This document shows, in pieces, positions 58,604 through 64,000 of a stretch of 64,000 nt of DNA. The stretch lies in the NCBI RefSeq assembly GCF_024594815.1, contig NZ_JANJOU010000018.1:1-64000 (forward strand), read 5' to 3'. The translations under genes were made by a program, and so were the position numbers. The notes beneath the pieces were generated by a model. The model worked only from the letters and a program-made list of their open reading frames with translations. It did no database searches and was not told the origin of the DNA. This DNA is from Roseomonas populi. Its GTDB lineage: Bacteria > Pseudomonadota > Alphaproteobacteria > Acetobacterales > Acetobacteraceae. Position 1 is the first letter of the stretch. Each line of letters opens with the position of its first letter.

Positions 58604-58836
58604 AGGAAAGCGCGATAGAACGGGTCAGCTGGCCTGGCGCCTGGCAAGGGGCGCTGTCAGCGATGCTGGGGTATCTGGCGGTGTTCCTCGGCGCTGGGAT
58701 CGGTGGCGCGCTATGCCACGCGGTGAGGCCTAGCTTGCGGGCCGCGAACGCCGTGGCCGATCGGGCGGGCGAGACCCAGACCTTTCAATCCGAGGCAGAG
58801 CCGAACCGGCCGCCACCAAGGGAGCCAAGTCCATGA
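58600..58836 (+). CDS. small single-pass membrane protein, 78 aa
   Basis: Begins MKESAIERVSWPGAWQGALS at 58600, overlapping the previous stop by 4 nt (ATGA). It has one membrane helix (ALSAMLGYLAVFLGAGIGGA, about residues 18-37) and a polar tail. Its stop overlaps the ATG of the next sulfite oxidase gene by 4 nt. It could anchor or chaperone that enzyme; function unknown. Confidence 0.6.
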   Translation: MKESAIERVSWPGAWQGALSAMLGYLAVFLGAGIGGALCHAVRPSLRAANAVADRAGETQTFQSEAEPNRPPPREPSP

Positions 58837-59999
58837 TGAACCGACGTGCGCTGGTCCGCGGCACGGGTACCGCCCTGATGGCCGCCGCGGCGGGCATCCC
58901 GCCCGCGCGAGCGCAATACGCGCGAGCCACCCCCGACATGATCGTGCATCGCGGCTACCCGCTCAACGCGGAGCCGCGAGGGAGCGCGCTGCGGGCCGCC
59001 TTCATCACGCCGGAGCGGGACTTCTACATCCGCTCCCACGGCACGATCCCCGAGCTGCGGGCGGAGGACTACAGGCTTCGCCTCGGTGGCCAGGGCCTGC
59101 CGACCCAGGAACTGTCCCTGAACGACCTGCGCTCCCGCTTTCCGCAGCGGCGCGTCACGGCGGTGCTGCAGTGCGCCGGAAACCGGCGCGCCGACATGGG
59201 CTTGGTCAAGCACGTCTCCGGCGACGCCTGGCAGGCCGGGGCGATCAGCAACGCCGAGTGGGGTGGGGTGAGCCTGGGCGACGTGCTGCGCGCGGCCGGC
59301 GCCCGGGAGAGGGCCGACCTGCACGTCGCGTTCGACTCCCATGACGAGATCGAGGAGGAGGGCGAGCGCTTCCGCTACGGGGCGTCCATTCCCCTGGCCA
59401 AAGCGATGTCGCCGGAAACCCTGCTCGCCTTCACCATGAACGGCGAGCCGCTGACGGCGCGGCACGGGTTCCCCCTGCGGGTGGTGACGCCGGGCTACGC
59501 GGGTGTGCGCAGCCCGAAGTGGCTGGCCGCAATCACCGTGCAGGACAGGCCGTCCGACAACCACATCCAGGCCAAGCTCTACATGATGCTCCCGCCGGAT
59601 ATGACCAAGCTGACCGAGGATCTGAGCAGGGGCGTGGTTATCAACGACATGCCGCTCACCTCCGCTATCCTGGAGCCCTCGGCCGGTGCGCGCCTGCCGG
59701 CCGGCGACGCACGGGTCCGGGGCTACGCCATCGCGACCGGGCAGCCGATCGCCAGGGTCGAGGTTTCCGCCGATGGCGGGCGGCAGTGGATGCAGGCCAC
59801 CGTCGAGCAGCACGCGGACGCGCCCTGGAGCTGGACCTTCTGGAACGCGGCCCTGAACCTGCCGCGGGGGGAGCACGAGCTGGTCGTGCGGGCGGTGGAC
59901 GGTGCCGGCCGGGTCCAGCCCGCCACGGCCGAGGAGATCTGGAACTTCCCGGGCTACCTTTGCACCGCATGGCACCGCATTTCCGTGACCGTGGGCTGA
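58833..59999 (+). CDS. second molybdenum sulfite oxidase-family enzyme
   Basis: A 388-aa protein with a Tat-like signal (MMNRRALVRGTGTALMAAAA). The oxidoreductase molybdopterin core is present: RDFYIRSHGTIPELRAEDYR, VLQCAGNRR (Mo-ligand Cys) and PLTARHGFPLRVVTPGYAGV with SPKWLAAITVQD. The dimerisation domain follows (about 260-388), with ADGGRQWMQATVE. It is closer to SUOX/SorT than to the first enzyme at 56154, so the locus has two distinct sulfite oxidases. The start overlaps the small membrane protein gene. Confidence 0.9.
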   Translation: MMNRRALVRGTGTALMAAAAGIPPARAQYARATPDMIVHRGYPLNAEPRGSALRAAFITPERDFYIRSHGTIPELRAEDYRLRLGGQGLPTQELSLNDLRSRFPQRRVTAVLQCAGNRRADMGLVKHVSGDAWQAGAISNAEWGGVSLGDVLRAAGARERADLHVAFDSHDEIEEEGERFRYGASIPLAKAMSPETLLAFTMNGEPLTARHGFPLRVVTPGYAGVRSPKWLAAITVQDRPSDNHIQAKLYMMLPPDMTKLTEDLSRGVVINDMPLTSAILEPSAGARLPAGDARVRGYAIATGQPIARVEVSADGGRQWMQATVEQHADAPWSWTFWNAALNLPRGEHELVVRAVDGAGRVQPATAEEIWNFPGYLCTAWHRISVTVG

Positions 60000-60037
60000 G
60001 GTCGGTGATGCCGATGCCAACGAGGTCCGGAGGCTCC

Positions 60038-60571
60038 ATGAACAAGCTGCTGATCGCCGCCATCGCCTTGGCGATGGGGATGGCGCCCCCCGTATCGGCC
60101 CAGTCCGTCGGGGAACGGACCGGCCTGAATGCGCTGGTCGGAGTAAGCTCGTCCACCGACGACTTCGTACGCGAGGCCGCGATCGGCGACATGTTTGAGA
60201 CGGTATCGAGCGAGCTCGCCGCCATCCGCGGCGACGTGCCGATCCGCGCCTTCGCCGCCCGCATGAACGAGGCGCACCAGAAGTCGTCGGCGGAACTCAC
60301 GCTGCTGGTGCGGCGGCACGCGGGCGGAACGACGATCCCACCAACGATGGATGGCAGCCGGCAGGCGATGCTGGCGCGGTTGCGCGGCCTTATGGGCGAC
60401 GAGTTCAACCGGCAGTACCGGGAGGATCAGCTAACCGCCCACAGAGATGCGATCTCGCTGTTCCAACGCTATGCCGAGAGCGGCGACAACCCGCAGCTCA
60501 GGGCCTGGGCACGGAACCTGTTGCCGGTGCTGCGGGAACATCTCCGGATGGCGGAAGCGCTCGGGCACTGA
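60038..60571 (+). CDS. DUF4142 periplasmic protein
   Basis: A 177-aa exported protein with a signal peptide (NKLLIAAIALAMGMAPPVSA) and the four-helix DUF4142 ferritin-like fold: STDDFVREAAIGDMFETVSS, MNEAHQKSSAELTLLVRR, YREDQLTAHRDAISLFQRYA, and LLPVLREHLRMAEAL. His and Glu residues line the helices. Start at ATG 60038 is supported by GGAGG 7 nt before it. It is often linked to envelope or oxidative stress. It follows the second sulfite oxidase by 38 nt. Confidence 0.85.
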   Translation: MNKLLIAAIALAMGMAPPVSAQSVGERTGLNALVGVSSSTDDFVREAAIGDMFETVSSELAAIRGDVPIRAFAARMNEAHQKSSAELTLLVRRHAGGTTIPPTMDGSRQAMLARLRGLMGDEFNRQYREDQLTAHRDAISLFQRYAESGDNPQLRAWARNLLPVLREHLRMAEALGH

Positions 60572-60699
60572 CGGGCCCGCCGGAGGCGCTGGATCTGTTG
60601 GTGACGCGCCCATCCATCCGCGGGAGCGATCGGTTTGAACGCGATGCTGCGTTGGAGCCGATCGATCCATTCCGCCATCTTCCGGGCAACACAAGGATC

Positions 60700-61812
60700 A
60701 TGTCCGTGAAGATCACGCCGATACCACAGCCCCGGGCGGCTATCGTCCCTGCGGCCAACTCTCCTTTTCCAATACGGGTTTTGCCGGGCGTGGCACTCTG
60801 CGTCGCGGTCACCCTCGCCGCCCTGGCCCTGGAGCACGCCGAGGCCGCCCTCTTCGGCCGTGCCTGGCTGGAGGCGCTGGTGCTGGCGATCCTGATCGGC
60901 ACCGCTGTTCGCACCGCTTGGCCACCCGGGGCGCGTTGGAGGCCGGGCATCGAGTTCTCGGCCAAGACCCTGCTCGAGGTGGCCGTGGTCCTGCTCGGCG
61001 CCAGCGTCAGCGCTGCCACCGTGCTCGCGATCGGACCGTGGATGCTGCTCGGCATCGCCGGCGTCGTCGCCGTCGCCATCCTCGCCAGCTACGGCATCGG
61101 GCGCCTGCTCGGCCTGCCCGTGCGTATGGCGCTGCTGGTGGCCTGCGGCAACTCCATCTGCGGCAACTCGGCGATCGCGGCCGTGGCGCCCGTGATCGGG
61201 GCAGACGGCGACGACGTGGCGGCCTCCATTGCCTTCACCGCCGTGCTCGGCGTGATGGCCGTGCTCGGGCTGCCGCTGCTCGCGCCGCTGCTGGGACTGA
61301 CGGGCCATCAGTACGGCGTGCTCGCGGGGCTGACCGTCTACGCCGTGCCGCAGGTGTTGGCCGCCACCGCGCCGATCGCAGCAATTGCCGTACAGGTCGG
61401 CACCCTGGTCAAGCTGGTGCGCGTGCTGATGCTCGGGCCGGTGGTGCTCACCCTGTCGCTGCTGGCGCCCCGGTTGCGGGAGGAGACGGACGAGCCCGCC
61501 CCGCACGTCACGGCGGGCGATCGCCCCAAAGCCGGCCGCCTGCCGCTACATCGGCTGCTGCCCTGGTTCATCCTCGGTTTCCTCGCGATGATCGCGCTGC
61601 GCTCGCTCGGTGCCATCCCGGACGCGCTGCTGCCGCCGCTGGCGACCGCTGCCACCGCGCTGACGGTGGTCTCGATGGCCGCCCTCGGTCTGGGCGTGGA
61701 CGTGCGGGTGGTGGCACGCGCCGGCGGGCCGGTGACGGCCGCGGTGGTGCTGTCGCTGGTCGTGCTCGGGGCGATCAGCCTCGGCCTGATCCGCCTGCTC
61801 GGCGTGGCGTGA
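60700..61812 (+). CDS. YeiH-family putative sulfate exporter
   Basis: A 370-aa protein with about ten membrane helices (for example LCVAVTLAALALEHAEAALF, VVAVAILASYGIGRLLGLPV, AALGLGVDVRVVARAGGPVT). The signature CGNSICGNSAIAAVAPVIGA near residue 150 identifies the YeiH/UPF0324 family, which has been associated with sulfur oxyanion export. ATG 60700 is chosen because the upstream extension has no membrane character. It fits export of sulfate made from sulfite by the enzymes upstream. Confidence 0.85.
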   Translation: MSVKITPIPQPRAAIVPAANSPFPIRVLPGVALCVAVTLAALALEHAEAALFGRAWLEALVLAILIGTAVRTAWPPGARWRPGIEFSAKTLLEVAVVLLGASVSAATVLAIGPWMLLGIAGVVAVAILASYGIGRLLGLPVRMALLVACGNSICGNSAIAAVAPVIGADGDDVAASIAFTAVLGVMAVLGLPLLAPLLGLTGHQYGVLAGLTVYAVPQVLAATAPIAAIAVQVGTLVKLVRVLMLGPVVLTLSLLAPRLREETDEPAPHVTAGDRPKAGRLPLHRLLPWFILGFLAMIALRSLGAIPDALLPPLATAATALTVVSMAALGLGVDVRVVARAGGPVTAAVVLSLVVLGAISLGLIRLLGVA

Positions 61813-61829
61813 CGGGGCGACCCGGTGCC

Positions 61830-62729
61830 TCAGCGCGGGTTCGGGGCATGGATCAGGTCGAGCAGCGCCCCAGCGGCTCGGCTGCGGCGCCGCTCCCGGT
61901 GCCACACGGCGCGGAACGCCCGCTGCGGCATCGGCAGCGTCACGTGGTGCAGCAGCCCGGCCTCGATCGAGGGGGCCGCGACGGAGGCGGAGATCACCGT
62001 GGCGCCCATGCCCGCCTCCACCGCTGCCCGCACTGCCTCGTTCGATGGTAGTTCCAGGGCGACGTCCAGCGCCGCCGGGTCCAGCCCCGCCTCGCGCAGC
62101 GACGCCTCGAAGGCGGAACGGGTGCCGGAACCCAGTTCGCGCAGCACCCAATCTCCGGCCCCGGCCTCAGCCAGGGCCGTCACCGTATCGGGCGGTGCCT
62201 CCACCCAGGGGTGATCCGGGCCGACCACCAGCAAGAGCTGGTCGGTGGCGACCGTGAGGCCTTCCAGTTCGGGGTCGTCGAGCGCGCCCTCCACGAAGCC
62301 GATCTCGGCCGTGCCGCCGCGCACGGCGGCCGCTACCTGGGCCGTGTTGCCGATCGACAGGCGTACGGTGACGCCGGGATAGACCCGCCGGAAGCCGACG
62401 AGGCGGCGTGGCAGCCAGTAGCCGGAAACAGTCTGGCTCGCCATGACCGGCAGGGTGCCGCGTACTAAGCCACCCAGTTCGGCCAGGGCGAGCTCCGCCG
62501 CCTCGATACGGGCCAGCACGGCACGCGCCTCCGGCAGGAAGGCGTGCCCCTCTTCTGTCAGCTCGATCCCCCGCCCGACCCGGTGGAACAGCGGTACGCC
62601 GTGGCGCTGTTCCAGGGCGGCGATCGCAGCGCTGGCGGCCGATTGTGCCAAGTGCAGCGCCTCCGCCGCGCGCGTCACGTGCTGACGCTCAGCGACCGCG
62701 ACGAAGACGCGCAACTGTTCGGGGGTCAC
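61830..62729 (-). CDS. LysR-family transcriptional regulator
   Basis: A 299-aa regulator. The N-terminal winged HTH (LRVFVAVAERQHVTRAAEAL HLAQSAASAAIAALEQRHG; residues 5-45) precedes a periplasmic-binding-like effector domain (VMASQTVSGYWLPRRLVGFR). This is the CysB/CbbR-like layout used to control sulfur or one-carbon genes. It converges on the YeiH gene with a 17-nt gap, so it likely regulates in trans. A sulfur-related ligand is inferred from context. Confidence 0.9.
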   Translation of the reverse strand: MTPEQLRVFVAVAERQHVTRAAEALHLAQSAASAAIAALEQRHGVPLFHRVGRGIELTEEGHAFLPEARAVLARIEAAELALAELGGLVRGTLPVMASQTVSGYWLPRRLVGFRRVYPGVTVRLSIGNTAQVAAAVRGGTAEIGFVEGALDDPELEGLTVATDQLLLVVGPDHPWVEAPPDTVTALAEAGAGDWVLRELGSGTRSAFEASLREAGLDPAALDVALELPSNEAVRAAVEAGMGATVISASVAAPSIEAGLLHHVTLPMPQRAFRAVWHRERRRSRAAGALLDLIHAPNPR

Positions 62730-62754
62730 GGGACCGCTTTCCTTGGGGGATGCA

Positions 62755-63206
62755 TCATTCGATCAGGAAGGGGTTGCGCGCGCGGGGATTGCTGCGCCGG
62801 GCGGGAAAGGCCGCGGCTAGGTAGTCCACGATCACCACCCACAGGTCCGGCTCCAGCGGCGGTTCTGCTTCTCCACCGTCCAGCCCATCAGCGTGTCCCA
62901 ACGCTCCCGCGACAGGCCGGAACGGCGGATGGTCGCGGTGGAGTGGCGGGCGGTGCAGCACGCTAAGGTGTCCTCGCGCCCGTGACCGGGCGGGAGCGCG
63001 TCCTCGGTTTCGGCCGAGGTCTGCACGGCCGACAGGCGGGCATTTTCAGCTGCCATCAAGGCCGCGCGCGCCTGCTCGGCCTGCTGTGTCTCCGCGCAGG
63101 CCAGGGCCATGGGAGCGGGCGGGTAGGGCTCTCGGGGCTCGTGAGGATCCCACCAGCCGGCCTTCTGGCTGGCCAGGGGGCGGGAGCGGAACGCCCGCGC
63201 GGTCAT
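62755..63206 (-). pseudogene. decayed c-type cytochrome gene
   Basis: A cytochrome c reading frame from ATG 63206 (MTARAFRSRPLASQKAGWWD). The expected heme motif CTACH reads CCTARH, losing the second Cys. After WTVEKQ a one-base frameshift near 62866 is needed to continue as PPLEPDLWVVIVDYLAAAFP and NPFLIE, a familiar SorB-like cytochrome C-terminus. Both defects argue for an inactive gene. It may be a former electron acceptor of the second sulfite oxidase. Confidence 0.7.
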
Positions 63207-63220
63207 GTTGCACAGCACAT

Positions 63221-63250
63221 CTCGTGAGCCGCGGGAATGCGGCTCACGAG
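63221..63250. promoter_or_regulatory. perfect 12-bp inverted repeat
   Basis: CTCGTGAGCCGC (63221-63232) and GCGGCTCACGAG (63239-63250) around GGGAAT, directly upstream of the decayed cytochrome gene on the minus strand. It could be an operator or a terminator stem (no U-run). The rest of 63251-63427 shows nothing I can interpret. Confidence 0.45.
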
Positions 63251-63427
63251 GAAGGGCGCCTTGGCAGGACGAATGGGCGATAGCGGCAAGTCCGCTTACC
63301 TGGCACGACGCCGAGAAGCGGACATACAACGAAGGACCCGGCTCACCTGCTCCGCTCCGGAGCCCCATCTTTCATACCGCCTAGATGTTCTTGACCTCGG
63401 GGGAGTAGCCCCTTAACTCTGAACCCT

Positions 63428-63500
63428 AAGGCAATGGACTCTGCCTGACCACTCCGGTCGAACCGCCCCGCCTTATGCGACGGCTGATGATTCCTACTTC
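63428..63500 (+). promoter_or_regulatory. fluoride riboswitch (crcB motif)
   Basis: GGCAATGGACTCTGCC opens the aptamer, followed by the pseudoknot-type AACCGCC and the conserved 3' part GGCTGATGATTCCTACTTC. These match the crcB RNA consensus (GGCGAUGG...GCC, then CUGAUGACUCCUAC). It lies about 105 nt upstream of the start of a CLC-F-like antiporter, the canonical target. Fluoride binding would permit expression. Confidence 0.9.
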
Positions 63501-63606
63501 ACACCACTTGTGAGGGGGAATCCGTCCAGTTGCTGTCCCAAGCTCCATCCAACTCTGCTGCCGTCGTGGCGTCTCGTCCGCGCGGCCTCATTTCCGGATT
63601 CCTTGC

Positions 63607-64000
63607 ATGACACCCAGCGCCTTCCTGGGCGAACGGCTGCGCCATTCTGGCTTGGCCGCGAAATGGCTCGCCATCATCCTGCCGGTAGCCGCCACCGTAG
63701 GGACGCTCTGTGCCGCCTTCCTTTGGTCCCTGGACCGGGTCACAGAAATCCGCTTCGATAACCCGGCCCTCCTCTTTGCGCTGCCGCTAGCCGGGGTCGC
63801 CGTCGGCCTCGTCTACCACTGGGTCGGACGGCCCGCGGAAGGCGGCAACAACCTGATCGTCGAGCAGATCCACCAGCCCGGCGGCGGTGTGCCACTGCGC
63901 ATGGCACCGCTGATCCTGGTCTCCACGATCGTCAGTCACCTCTTCGGCGCCTCCGTCGGCCGTGAGGGTACGGCCGTGCAGGTGGGCGGTAGCATCGCGG
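63607..64000 (+). CDS. CLC-F type fluoride/proton antiporter (partial, cut by window end)
   Basis: The first 131 codons are visible. MTPSAFLGERLRHSGLAAKW is followed by membrane helices (LAIILPVAATVGTLCAAFLW, LLFALPLAGVAVGLVYHWVG). EGGNNLI replaces the GSGIP motif of chloride channels, a mark of the fluoride-selective CLC-F branch, and GREGTAVQVGGSIA is the second CLC signature with the gating Glu. Expression is probably controlled by the upstream fluoride riboswitch. The remainder lies beyond the window. Confidence 0.9.
   Translation, partial: MTPSAFLGERLRHSGLAAKWLAIILPVAATVGTLCAAFLWSLDRVTEIRFDNPALLFALPLAGVAVGLVYHWVGRPAEGGNNLIVEQIHQPGGGVPLRMAPLILVSTIVSHLFGASVGREGTAVQVGGSIA

Noticed and set aside
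1-64000. tRNA or rRNA genes
   Set aside because: I saw no cloverleaf-type conserved segments (such as GGTTCGAATCC) in a plausible context and no rRNA stretches.

Overview
The window looks like a large plasmid, or a chromid or integrated element, from a very GC-rich alphaproteobacterium. Acetobacteraceae or Methylobacterium-like hosts are plausible, but no rRNA or housekeeping marker fixes the taxon. Plasmid status rests on an iteron-type replication gene (50.36-51.30 kb) with five iteron-like repeats and DnaA-box-like sites upstream, a ParA ATPase with a small partner, and a tandemly repeated putative centromere (43.25-44.08 kb).

Layout. (1) 0-10.5 kb and 18.5-42.7 kb: a long, almost wholly minus-strand accessory block. 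It encodes SSB, a DpdA/TGT-like enzyme with a partner, a C5 cytosine methyltransferase, an LPD29-type protein, HU, a ParB-like protein, a 1694-aa methylase-helicase (strawberry-notch/DarB type), a PAPS-reductase-like PP-loop protein, ArdC antirestriction protein, an XF1762-type acetyltransferase, a Toprim protein and many small unknowns. This set resembles the anti-defence leading region of conjugative plasmids, although no relaxase, oriT or T4SS is visible here. Eleven long intergenic inverted repeats sit just upstream of start codons in this block. Nine share a CAAGGG...CCCTTG core and nested small hairpins. (2) 10.6-18.4 kb: an inserted island of lower GC built around nucleotides. It holds a metallophosphoesterase fused to a thymidylate-synthase-like domain, an ACP-like small protein, an XRE regulator, ImmA/IrrE peptidase, a papain-like peptidase, a stand-alone thymidylate-synthase-like enzyme, a uracil-DNA-glycosylase-like protein and a MazG-type pyrophosphohydrolase. 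A palindromic operator lies in the divergent promoter. This is the best candidate for an undescribed (possibly defence) system. (3) 33.0-40.5 kb: a uvrD helicase gene split by a two-recombinase (Tn554-like) element, whose long recombinase gene is itself split by an IS1182-like element carrying a passenger gene.

(4) 42-51.3 kb: plasmid backbone. It carries parA and its partner, the centromere repeats, an SOS-controlled imuB-dnaE2 mutagenesis cassette that lacks imuA, an HNH nuclease pseudogene, and rep with its origin. (5) 51.5-52.3 kb: a Phd/VapC toxin-antitoxin pair. (6) 52.4-63.2 kb: envelope stress and sulfite handling. It has a lipoprotein, ECF sigma and anti-sigma factors, a beta-propeller protein, two molybdenum sulfite oxidases, a c-type cytochrome, a universal stress protein, a DUF4142 protein, a YeiH sulfate exporter, a LysR regulator and a decayed cytochrome gene. 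(7) 63.4 kb to the end: a fluoride riboswitch followed by a CLC-F-type fluoride/proton antiporter cut by the window edge.

All assignments come from reading motifs and translated frames by eye. No database search was possible.
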